DNA from: an uncultured Oscillospiraceae bacterium
Lineage (GTDB): Bacteria > Bacillota_A > Clostridia > Oscillospirales > Oscillospiraceae
NCBI GenBank assembly: GCA_900757695.1
Contig: CAAEOU010000196.1
Location: 1 to 10,975, forward strand
Length of the DNA: 10,975 nt
Reading direction: 5' to 3'
Position numbers and translations under genes: made by a program. Positions 1 to 6,916 of this stretch are shown piece after piece. The notes under the pieces were generated by a model. The model was not told the DNA's origin and did not search any database. It saw only the letters and a list, made by a program, of their open reading frames with translations. Each line of letters opens with the position of its first letter. Within the stretch, counting starts at the first letter, position 1.

Positions 1-37
1 ACGCCCATTCCAGACGCCAGTTCTTGCTTCGGCTCAT
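1..37 (-). CDS. Start of a downstream ICE gene, truncated by the window edge
   Basis: On the minus strand an ATG at 37-35 overlaps the TGA stop (36-34) of the DUF4316-type gene in the classic ATGA arrangement, which suggests translational coupling. It would begin MSRSKNWRLEWA before leaving the window. A second ATG in another frame (44-42) would give MTYEPKQELASGMG with an 11-base overlap. Only about a dozen residues are visible, so no family can be assigned and the choice between the two starts is uncertain. Confidence 0.3.
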   Translation of the reverse strand, partial: MSRSKNWRLEWA

Positions 38-925
38 AAGTCATGCTCCGGGGGCTTTTTCTGATGAGCCTTGTCCGGGGGCTTGCGCTCGCCGCACTCC
101 CGTTTTGCGTCCTCCAACCGCTCACGGATGGAAGGCTTCTCCGGCGTTGCCCGTTCTGCATACTCCTGGGCTTTTTCCAATTCCTCGCCGCGTCTGCCGT
201 TGTTGATAACGCCGTCGATCATGCCGTAGTCATCCTCCAGCGTCATTTCAGCGGTGCGGAGAGGATTGTCCTTTTCCGGCTGCTCCGCCGCCACGGCAAA
301 GGCCCGTGTGCCGTTTCCCATGATAAGATACTTCCCATCATCGGAAATATGGTGGACACCGTAACCGGCTGCCTCCATCTGCTCCCGGCTCATGGCGGTC
401 ACATAGAAGCTGCCCCTGGGTGTCAGCACACGCTCGCCGGTTTCAAAACGGTCTGGCAGATAAGCGAGGTCTTGCTTCTCTGCTGGGACAGGAAGAACAA
501 CGATATTGCCATTGATCCGCATAAATGGAAGGCTTTTTCTCCGGCTCCGCAGGGCGTTCATGCACCCACTCGTCGCCGGAAAGAGAAATATATCCGTGTT
601 CCGTAAAATAGCCCTGTTCCTCCTGCATGGCATGATTGCCGAAGGGAACAGGATCAATGGCGTCCAACAGTTCCGGGGGCAGAAGGACGTCCAAATGCTG
701 CGCCAGATAGCGCCAGCCCACATCCTCCACCTTGCTGATGTTGGGTTCCAGGACAAAATACTCGGTATTGGCGGGGAACTCCCGGAACTGTTCCAGGGTG
801 GTCAGGCGATAAGGCGACTCCTGGACAGCGGCCAGAAGATCACAGTCTTCCGGGGAAAGTCCGGCAAGCGGCTGGGACGAGGACGGCGAGCTGCTGATTG
901 TCCACTGTGCCAGCGGATGAAGCAA
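34..925 (-). pseudogene. Frameshifted ICE accessory protein: ArdA-like segment plus DUF4316-type C-terminus
   Basis: Two overlapping minus-strand frames together make one recognisable protein. The upstream frame (925 to about 538) reads through EYFVLEPN, VGWRYLAQHLDVLLPPEL and EEQGYFTEHGYISLSGDEW, which resembles the acidic antirestriction (ArdA) C-terminal pattern. The downstream frame (about 533 to 34) carries MRINGNIVVLP, MSREQMEAAGYG, LIMGNGTRAFAV and NPLRTAEMTLEDDYGMIDG, then a charged lysine/proline-rich tail ending KKPPEHDL, as in DUF4316 proteins of clostridial ICEs. Switching frames requires a one-base shift at the run of five A (plus-strand T) at 534-538, so the gene is probably inactive or carries a sequencing error. 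The upstream frame has only a TTG start (925) and is open back to a stop at 979-977. No RBS was identified there, so the N-terminus may be lost. ICE proteins of this type are thought to act in antirestriction or element maintenance; the exact role is unknown. Confidence 0.7.
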
Positions 926-1066
926 TGTGGTTATTACGGATATTGTGGATTTTGTGAGTGTTGCCCGGCCAGTGTTTTACGGGGAGTGACGATACGACTG
1001 TAGGAAACCACCTTCACATCGTGAGGCGAATTTTAGACATCCTGATACACGCCCATTATGAACATC

Positions 1067-1104
1067 AAACCAGGCGGTGCGACCAAGGCCACATCGCCTG
1101 GTTT
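1067..1104. terminator. 13-bp hairpin in the gap between the ICE remnant and the cargo
   Basis: AAACCAGGCGGTG (1067-1079) pairs with CATCGCCTGGTTT (1092-1104), all 13 pairs including one G-U, around a 12-base loop. The plus side is followed by ATAAGCATTTTA rather than a clean U-tract. It could be a weak bidirectional terminator or the edge structure of an insertion. The gap 977-1330 otherwise holds only the promoter and start region described below. Confidence 0.45.
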
Positions 1105-1177
1105 ATAAGCATTTTACAAAAAGTTTGTTGAAATTAATCCAATTAAGCTCTTGCAAAAATTTTGAGTTATGTCTTGC

Positions 1178-1205
1178 TTGCAATCGCGGAATTATTTGTT
1201 ATAAT
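1178..1205 (+). promoter_or_regulatory. Sigma-A-type promoter for the membrane LuxR gene
   Basis: A perfect TATAAT -10 box lies at 1200-1205. TTGCAA (1178-1183, four of six matches to the -35 consensus) lies 16 bases upstream in an AT-rich stretch. It sits about 45 bases before the RBS and ATG at 1249, so it fits transcription of the regulator gene. Confidence 0.6.
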
Positions 1206-1235
1206 TAAGGTAAAATGAAATAGAATGCTTATATA

Positions 1236-1251
1236 GAGGGAGAGGCTAATG
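1236..1251 (+). promoter_or_regulatory. RBS and ATG in a frame different from the luxR body
   Basis: GAGGGAGAGG (1236-1245) precedes an ATG at 1249-1251 with good spacing. That frame gives MNIVWYVCSAYLINYIDQF and stops at 1345-1347 after 32 residues. The next frame, free of stops from 1253 onward, reads HILLTTSISLIGLGVTWAV straight into the 1331 coding region as one hydrophobic segment. This is therefore probably the original start of the regulator, separated from its body by a one-base shift between about 1252 and 1290. Confidence 0.5.
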
Positions 1252-1330
1252 AATATCGTATGGTACGTATGCAGCGCATATCTTATTAACTACATCGATC
1301 AGTTTAATCGGCCTGGGTGTAACATGGGCA

Positions 1331-2233
1331 GTGACAAGGGGCGTTAATCCGCGCAGCGATCTTTTCTACTATGTTTTTGCGTTATCCGCAGTGTGCTTTT
1401 TTGCAAATGTGATGACGTTTGTCTACTATTACCTGATAGCAACCGGAAAATATTATGGCGTACCAAATATTCTGCGAATCCTTGCTTTTGCCTTTGGGCA
1501 GGCCATATTTCTTACATGGGTAATGTTTATGGACTGCGCTTTGGATAATAAACGCAGATATAAGCTAACTGCCTCTGTCGCCACAGCATGCTTTATTTTG
1601 GTTTTTGCTGTTGTTTCCACTCTGTCTATGAATGAATGCTACTATGTCGCGAACCCACATGCCAGAGCCGTGCTGATTTTTGCGTATGCTCTATTCTATT
1701 TCATCTGCGCCTTTATGTGTATAAGGCTTTGCGTTGACACCTCGGAGCTGCTCACAGACAAAAAAATCAGAAAATATATTTATGTTGTCTCCGCAACGCT
1801 GATATCCAATATGATTATTCGCTTCGTAATGGACTGTACGCTGTTCCGGCAGAGCACGAAGATGACCGACGCGATACAGGGAATCGATCCAAGCCTGCTT
1901 TCAAATTTGATTGTCAGCATTGCGACCCTGATCTTTGCCACATCTGTGGATTTCAGTCCGCTTTATAAGCTGATATACTCTGCCGGTACTGATAAAGAGG
2001 GCAATAACGAAAAAATTGAAATGATTGCAGAGAAATACAGATTGACAGTGCGGGAAAAGGAGGTATTTGAACTGCTTCTTACCGGAATGTCCTATCAGGA
2101 CATCGCCGAGTCTCTTAACGTGTCGATCAACACTATAAAGCGCCATGTTCATAACTGCTACAATAAATTCGGCATAAGCAACAGATATGACCTGCTTCTA
2201 TTGGTCAAATCGGACAAAGATACAAACGGGTGA
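1331..2233 (+). CDS. Membrane-bound LuxR-family transcriptional regulator
   Basis: Read from the GTG at 1331 this is a 300-residue protein. Residues 10-210 form about six hydrophobic segments (for example 11-36, 48-68, 80-98, 112-132, 148-168, 188-206). The C-terminus (238-291) is a LuxR/GerE helix-turn-helix with LTVREKEVFELLLTGMSYQ, the recognition-helix region NVSINTIKRHVHN and YNKFGISNR. Membrane-anchored LuxR proteins of this design are common in gut anaerobes beside transport or catabolic genes and are assumed to sense a signal in or across the membrane; the signal is unknown. No RBS of note precedes the GTG, whereas a strong one precedes the ATG at 1249 in another frame. The same frame upstream of 1331 encodes a further hydrophobic stretch, so the true protein is probably about 25 residues longer and the 5' end is frameshifted. 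It lies just upstream of, and co-oriented with, the MFS-amidohydrolase-NhaC genes, which it probably controls. The HTH assignment is firm; the target is inferred. Confidence 0.85.
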   Translation: MTRGVNPRSDLFYYVFALSAVCFFANVMTFVYYYLIATGKYYGVPNILRILAFAFGQAIFLTWVMFMDCALDNKRRYKLTASVATACFILVFAVVSTLSMNECYYVANPHARAVLIFAYALFYFICAFMCIRLCVDTSELLTDKKIRKYIYVVSATLISNMIIRFVMDCTLFRQSTKMTDAIQGIDPSLLSNLIVSIATLIFATSVDFSPLYKLIYSAGTDKEGNNEKIEMIAEKYRLTVREKEVFELLLTGMSYQDIAESLNVSINTIKRHVHNCYNKFGISNRYDLLLLVKSDKDTNG

Positions 2234-2249
2234 TGCCGCATAATGCATC

Positions 2250-2300
2250 AAAATAGCCAAGTCGGGTGACTGTATTTGTCGCCCGACTTGGCTATTTTTA
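2250..2300. terminator. Strong rho-independent terminator after luxR
   Basis: Positions 2250-2270 (starting AAAATAGCCAAGTCGGG) pair with 2278-2298 over 21 bp with one G-U pair and a seven-base loop (TGTATTT). The A/T-rich base of the stem gives a T-tract on both strands, so it can act bidirectionally. It separates the regulator transcript from the MFS gene, which implies a separate promoter in 2301-2497. Confidence 0.85.
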
Positions 2301-2380
2301 TACACGCGGGTAATTGACGGCAGCGTTTCATGTAAAGTAATGTGTTTTTTGACGATGGCTTGAGCAATTATGCCTGTAGG

Positions 2381-2416
2381 CCGGCAATATACGCTCAGGT
2401 CAAGTATACATTCCGG
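2381..2416. promoter_or_regulatory. Imperfect dyad upstream of the MFS gene, possible operator
   Basis: CCGGCAATATAC (2381-2392) faces GTATACATTCCGG (2404-2416), whose reverse complement is CCGGAATGTATAC. The two arms match over CCGG and TATAC with a one-base offset. TATACA (2405-2410) could serve as a -10 box with no consensus -35 at the right distance, as expected for an activator-dependent promoter. The LuxR-type regulator next door is the obvious candidate to bind here. This rests on pattern alone. Confidence 0.3.
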
Positions 2417-2497
2417 AGGTGATATCGCTTTTGTCAAAAGTTTCCGTGTCCCGCGCAGCATTTTGATTCAAGCCGCAACAAAGAAAGGAGAAAGAAT

Positions 2498-3715
2498 ATG
2501 GAAAACACAAAAAGCATTTCAAAGGGTCACTTGTTTATGGCTCTTACCGCGCTGTTTTTGTCCAGTATGTGTACTCTGGGAGACCTCGTTATCAATCCCA
2601 TTGTAAATGATTTGTACGCAGCTTTCAGTGATGCCCCTGTTTCCGTTATCAATTTCGGAATCACGGGTCCCGCGCTTGTCGGCTTGCCCTTCTGCATTTT
2701 AGCCGGCAGATTGTGCGACAAATATAACAAAAAAATCGTTATGGTAATTGGCTTTGCCATTTTCACATGCTCTGCAGTTTTTGGCGCCGCGGTTGAAAAT
2801 ATCTATTATTTTGTAATTATGCGCTGCCTGGCAACCGGAGTTGGCTGGGGCGTTACCAACACCGCTGCTTATGCGATTATGGCTACGCTTTATCAGGACG
2901 AGGTAAAGCATGGCAAAATCGTAGGCTGGTACAACTCCGCCATGTCCGTAATAGGTGCCGCTCTTGCATCCGTTTCCGGCATACTGGCCGTCAGCGCCTG
3001 GCAGAACGCCTTCAAGGCATACTGGGTATCCATACCTGTTCTCGCCATGCTCATTATTTTCCTCCCCTCCATGAAGCCTGACGCCGACATAATCAATGCA
3101 AATGGCAAGGACGAGAATAAGCCCGCGGAGCAGGTGAATGACAGCGGCTGGTGGAAGCCTCTTATCCCCCTGAGCATTCAGGTTTTCGGCGTGGCTCTTT
3201 GTGCAATGGTGTTCCTGTATATGGTTTCTCTTTACGTTGCTGACGCCGGAATCGGCGACGGTTCCCTGACCGGTGTAATCAGCTCAATCAACACGCTTGC
3301 CACAGCTGCGATGTCGCTGGTGTTCGGCCACTGCTACAAGAAAATGAAAAACGCGGTTTATCTGCCCGCAATTTTCATCATTTCCATCGCCTTTATCGTC
3401 ATGGGGCTTGTTCCCACCAAGGCTGTCGCCATGGTCTCCGCTGTTTTCATCGGCGGCTCTTGGGCGTTCTATTTCTGCTATTTCTATGCCCGTTGCGTTG
3501 ATCTGGTCCCGCCTCACAGAGCGGGTACGGCAACCGGTATTGTCGCCCTTGCCGACGGAATTGCCGCGACAGGATGCTCCTACTTTTTGACGGGACTGAT
3601 GAGCGGACTGGGTATTAACGCGGTTCAGGCGTGGCCTATCATAGGCGCTACGCTTGGCGTTATCAGTGTTATTTCCCTGGTCTGGTACATCGCAACGAGA
3701 AAGAAAGCAGCCTGA
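2498..3715 (+). CDS. MFS transporter
   Basis: A 405-residue integral membrane protein of the major facilitator superfamily, the usual length for a 12-helix member. The loop between helices 2 and 3 carries a motif-A-like stretch AGRLCDKYNKKI (residues 69-80). Helices follow from about 12 to 190, then a hydrophilic central loop (191-218, rich in D, N, K and E), then a second set of six helices and a KK-rich end. It starts at an ATG preceded by AAAGGAG (2484-2490). It is the first gene of the cargo operon after the terminator, and its stop lies 23 bases before the amidohydrolase ATG, so co-transcription is likely. It probably moves the amidohydrolase substrate or product across the membrane. Neither substrate nor direction can be read from the sequence. 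Confidence 0.88.
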   Translation: MENTKSISKGHLFMALTALFLSSMCTLGDLVINPIVNDLYAAFSDAPVSVINFGITGPALVGLPFCILAGRLCDKYNKKIVMVIGFAIFTCSAVFGAAVENIYYFVIMRCLATGVGWGVTNTAAYAIMATLYQDEVKHGKIVGWYNSAMSVIGAALASVSGILAVSAWQNAFKAYWVSIPVLAMLIIFLPSMKPDADIINANGKDENKPAEQVNDSGWWKPLIPLSIQVFGVALCAMVFLYMVSLYVADAGIGDGSLTGVISSINTLATAAMSLVFGHCYKKMKNAVYLPAIFIISIAFIVMGLVPTKAVAMVSAVFIGGSWAFYFCYFYARCVDLVPPHRAGTATGIVALADGIAATGCSYFLTGLMSGLGINAVQAWPIIGATLGVISVISLVWYIATRKKAA

Positions 3716-3738
3716 ACAGCCGCGAGGAGGGACATATA

Positions 3739-5370
3739 ATGTGTATCGATAAAACAGCAAGTATTATCATTAAATCTTCAAATATTTTTACCGCCGAGAC
3801 GCTGGAAACCCGTTCAGGAGCGGTCGTAATTTCCGGCGACTCAATCGTAGATGTTATATCCGATGAACAAATTCCCGAATTTACCGGCCCCTCCACCGAG
3901 GTTATAGATGCCGGTCAGCGTTTGGTTATGCCCGCTTTCAATGACGCGCATACGCATTTTATTACTGTCGGACTGAACATGGATACCGACTATACCCTGG
4001 ATGTCGGGGACTGCAAATGCGAGGATGAGGTTGTTCAAAAGGTAAAAGCATTTGCTGACGCTCATCCACACAACGCATGGGTACACTGCATCGGCTGGAA
4101 TCCCGACAGCTGGGACAAAATGCCAACCAAAGCGTCTCTGGACAAAATCCTTCCGGACCGCCCCTGTCATATCGGCTCATGGGATCTCCATAGCTGCTGG
4201 GCAAACAGCAAGGCGTTGGAATTGGCCGGATTTACGGACGGGATGGAAAGCCCCGCCGGCTCCGAAATATGTCAGGATGAAAACGGAGCTCTCACCGGTA
4301 TCTTAAAGGAGGACATTGTCAATGAAATCCGCGGCCGCTCTGTTGCCGGTGCGGACATGAACAGGGCCCTGGGCATGGTATGTGAGCAGGCTCTGTCCTA
4401 TGGCATTTCCTCTGTCGCCGCCATGTGGCCAAACTACGGCTTGGCCGATGAGCAGATTCTGCGCATTTTCAAGGAGGCCGAATCCTCTGGGAACCTGCCA
4501 ATACGCGTTCATTATTATCCTAAATTGGAGCACGGTCTTGACACTGCAAGGAAGTTTGAGAAAATGGCGGCGTCTGACTTCTTCCGTTTTGCAGGCGTAA
4601 AGCTTGTGATTGACGGAGTGAGCGAGATGCATACGGCCTATTTGACAGAGCCTTATGCAGACGACGCGTCAACCTGCGGTGAATTGACCGTGAAGGAGGA
4701 TGAGGTGCTTGAGCTTGTTTCCCAGGCAAATTCGCATAATTATAGCGTCCGCCTGCACGCTATAGGCAATGCGACGGTCAAAACAGCGCTGAATGTGTAT
4801 GAGGCGGTGGAGCAGAAGTATGGCCGCAAGAGCCTGCCAAATGCCATCGAGCATATCGAAAGCTGCTGCCCCGAGGACCTTCCTCGCTTCGCGCAGCTTG
4901 GCGTTATCGCGTCCATGCAGCCTATTCACAGCGTGCTGAATGTGGATGGATACCCCGCGCTGCTGGGTGAAAAATGGCGTCCTTATATGTGGCCTGTCGC
5001 CTCTCTGCTTAAGCACCACTCAATGCTTGCCTTCGGTACGGACGCACCTGTGTACGACCTCAATCCGATGCACGGACTCTACGCGGCAATTACACGTAAG
5101 CAGCCATGGGACGGTTATCCGAAGGATGGCTTCGTGCCTGAGCAGAGAATCAGCCTTGCACAGGCGCTTCAGGCATACACTTATGGCTCGGCCGTAGTCG
5201 AGAGCTTCTCTGAAAGGCTCGGAACGCTTCATGCCGGCAAGCTGGCGGACATCGTAATTATGGACCGCGATCTATTCGCCGCTAAACCCGAGGAGCTTCT
5301 TGAGGCAAAACCGGCGTATACCATAGTAGGAGGCACGATCCTCTATCACAATCCTGAGTCTGGAATCTGA
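3739..5370 (+). CDS. YtcJ-type metal-dependent amidohydrolase (amidohydrolase family 3)
   Basis: The start is the ATG at 3739, just after GAGGAGG (3724-3730); an open frame further upstream only overlaps the MFS gene. The product has 543 residues and no signal peptide, so it is cytoplasmic. It has the composite fold of amidohydrolase family 3: an N-terminal beta-sandwich strand set, then metal-binding H71-x-H73 in PAFNDAHTH, WDLHSCWANSKAL (148-160), K288 in GVKLVIDG, H340 in LHAIG, H372 in IEH, SMQPIH (392-397) and D435 in FGTDAP. It closes with LGTLHAGKLADIVIMDRDLF (494-513). Members of the family hydrolyse N-acyl, formamide or cyclic amide bonds, for example N-substituted formamide deformylase; the substrate here is unknown. 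Two usually conserved positions differ: HAIGD is HAIGN (N344) and RIEH is AIEH (A369). The position between two transporters implies a catabolic or detoxifying role on an imported compound. Confidence 0.9.
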   Translation: MCIDKTASIIIKSSNIFTAETLETRSGAVVISGDSIVDVISDEQIPEFTGPSTEVIDAGQRLVMPAFNDAHTHFITVGLNMDTDYTLDVGDCKCEDEVVQKVKAFADAHPHNAWVHCIGWNPDSWDKMPTKASLDKILPDRPCHIGSWDLHSCWANSKALELAGFTDGMESPAGSEICQDENGALTGILKEDIVNEIRGRSVAGADMNRALGMVCEQALSYGISSVAAMWPNYGLADEQILRIFKEAESSGNLPIRVHYYPKLEHGLDTARKFEKMAASDFFRFAGVKLVIDGVSEMHTAYLTEPYADDASTCGELTVKEDEVLELVSQANSHNYSVRLHAIGNATVKTALNVYEAVEQKYGRKSLPNAIEHIESCCPEDLPRFAQLGVIASMQPIHSVLNVDGYPALLGEKWRPYMWPVASLLKHHSMLAFGTDAPVYDLNPMHGLYAAITRKQPWDGYPKDGFVPEQRISLAQALQAYTYGSAVVESFSERLGTLHAGKLADIVIMDRDLFAAKPEELLEAKPAYTIVGGTILYHNPESGI

Positions 5371-5389
5371 TATTCCGTAATTGCGCAGG

Positions 5390-5422
5390 CAATCCCCATG
5401 ATGTATAAGCTCATGGGGGTTG
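5390..5422. terminator. Hairpin between the amidohydrolase and nhaC-like genes
   Basis: CAATCCCCATGA (5390-5401) pairs with TCATGGGGGTTG (5411-5422) over 12 bp with one G-U and a nine-base loop. Only TTTGC follows, so it is a weak terminator at best. In the 102-base gap of an otherwise continuous operon it may be an attenuator or an mRNA-processing or stability element. Confidence 0.45.
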
Positions 5423-5472
5423 TTTGCAGGAAGCCCTCGTCCTATAACCGCTTGTGGAGAGGAGAACAGCAC

Positions 5473-6831
5473 ATGACACCAGGCCAGTTTGCGGTAATCA
5501 TAATCGCCTTTGTGATTGTTTCAGCGGTGATCACCAAGAAATGCACTGTTATTTTGTTTCTCGGCTCGTTTTTCGGCGCAATATACTTATATCGCGGAAA
5601 TGCGCTTGCTCAATGGTGCGTAATCCTACAGACCGTGATTGCGGAGAACGCATGGCTCTGGCTTGTGTGCGGCCTGTTTGGCAGCCTTATTGAGCTTTTC
5701 AACGCATCCGGCGGGCTTAGAATTTTTTCGCAAAAAATTGAAAGGCTCTGCGATACCCAGCAAAAAACGATGTTAGCCTCCGTCATATTGGGATTTGTTT
5801 TGTTTATTGACGACTACCTTAACGTGCTGACGATAGGGGTATGTATGAAGCCGGCGTTCGATAAAACTCGTACTCCGAGGGAAGCGTTAGCCTTTATTCT
5901 GGACTCAACCGCCGCGCCTGTCTGCGCCCTGATTCCGTTTTCAACATGGGCGGTATTCTACGCCGGCCTTTTCTATAATGAGCCAGTTATTGCTTCTCAG
6001 TTTTCCAGCGGTACGGAAGCGTACATAAGGGCAATTCCTTTTTGCTTTTATCCCATATTTGCCGTTTTGATCGTGCTGATGTTTTCCCTGCGCATTTTCC
6101 CGAGGCTCGGGGCAATGAAAAGGGCCTTTCTCCGCGCGGAATCCACAGGTATGGTTTACAGCGAGGAAAGCCGTAAATACAATTTGTCCGATAATAAGGA
6201 TACCGAAAATGCAAGCGGCAGTATGCTTAATTTCCTTATTCCGCTGTTGGCGCTGGTAATAATCTCTGTTATAAGCGGAGATATATTATCCGCCGTTATA
6301 GCTTCCATTATCATATGCTCGGCACTTAATATTTTTCAAAAGAATATCACAGTGACTCAGGTAAGCGATAAAATTATTCAGGGCTTCGGCTCGATGCTCT
6401 CCGTGTTTTTTCTGCTGGTTGGCGCTTTTTCGCTTGAATACATTTGCGATGAGCTGCACGTTGCGGATTATATACTTGAGTTGGCGTCTCCTGTTTTATC
6501 CGCAAAGACCTTTCCTATGGTTTCATTTCTTTTGCTTGGTGCCATTGCTTTTGCAACCGGCTCAAACTGGGGCATGAGCGCAATAACCGTTCCGATTTTA
6601 CTGCCAATCGGGAATGCTTTGGGAGCGAATCCGATATTGGTCATGGCGGCCATTATTTCCGGAGGTGTTTTTGGAAGTCATGCCTGTTTTTATACAGACG
6701 CCACTGTTATGGCCTCCAACAGCGCAGGAATTGAGAACATGGAGCATGCACTGTCACAGTTCCCATACGTCGCGATTGCTGCCGTTGTATCTGCTGTGTC
6801 CTTTTTTGTTTCCGCTGCGTTTATTTCCTGA
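5473..6831 (+). CDS. NhaC-family Na+/H+ antiporter-like transporter
   Basis: The ATG at 5473 follows GAGAGGAGAA (5456-5465); a longer reading from 5398 would run through the intergenic hairpin and is unlikely. The 452-residue protein has about 11-12 hydrophobic segments. It shows the NhaC superfamily signatures FIDDYLNVLT (111-120), DSTAAPVCALIPFSTWA (144-160), ATGSNWGMSAITVPILLPI and GGVFGSHACFYTDATV (from 397). Characterised relatives exchange Na+ for H+, or malate and lactate with Na+ and H+ in MleN-like proteins. A hydrophilic loop lies at about 215-245. As last gene of the cargo operon it may supply or use the ion gradient for substrate transport, or itself carry the amidohydrolase product. 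The family call is firm; the substrate is not known. Confidence 0.87.
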   Translation: MTPGQFAVIIIAFVIVSAVITKKCTVILFLGSFFGAIYLYRGNALAQWCVILQTVIAENAWLWLVCGLFGSLIELFNASGGLRIFSQKIERLCDTQQKTMLASVILGFVLFIDDYLNVLTIGVCMKPAFDKTRTPREALAFILDSTAAPVCALIPFSTWAVFYAGLFYNEPVIASQFSSGTEAYIRAIPFCFYPIFAVLIVLMFSLRIFPRLGAMKRAFLRAESTGMVYSEESRKYNLSDNKDTENASGSMLNFLIPLLALVIISVISGDILSAVIASIIICSALNIFQKNITVTQVSDKIIQGFGSMLSVFFLLVGAFSLEYICDELHVADYILELASPVLSAKTFPMVSFLLLGAIAFATGSNWGMSAITVPILLPIGNALGANPILVMAAIISGGVFGSHACFYTDATVMASNSAGIENMEHALSQFPYVAIAAVVSAVSFFVSAAFIS

Positions 6832-6880
6832 CTGATTATTTAGCATATTATTATGTGTTGGTTATGACGCTATCCCCCCT

Positions 6881-6916
6881 ATACGCCTATCCGCAAATGC
6901 GGATAGGCGTATTTTC
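6881..6916. terminator. Strong hairpin terminator ending the cargo operon
   Basis: ATACGCCTATCCGCA (6881-6895) pairs perfectly with TGCGGATAGGCGTAT (6898-6912) over 15 bp around two bases and is followed by TTTTCG. It lies 50 bases after the NhaC stop and ends the cargo transcript. Confidence 0.8.

Noticed and set aside
527..545. Programmed ribosomal frameshifting at the A-run in the DUF4316-type gene
   Set aside because: The required shift is +1, the run has only five A, and no internal Shine-Dalgarno-like signal or stimulatory hairpin was apparent; a decay indel is simpler.
506..1003. A 165-codon plus-strand open frame opposite the DUF4316-type gene
   Set aside because: It mirrors a recognisable minus-strand protein, has no RBS, and its translation matches no family pattern.
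1129..1150. Left-end counterpart of the 7001-7029 palindrome
   Set aside because: The stretch around AATTAATCCAATTAAGC shares only short AT-rich words with it and has no comparable inverted repeat.
3284..3760. A 158-codon minus-strand frame over the 3' end of the MFS gene
   Set aside because: It is rich in charged residues typical of an antisense shadow, has no RBS, and overlaps a well-supported transporter.
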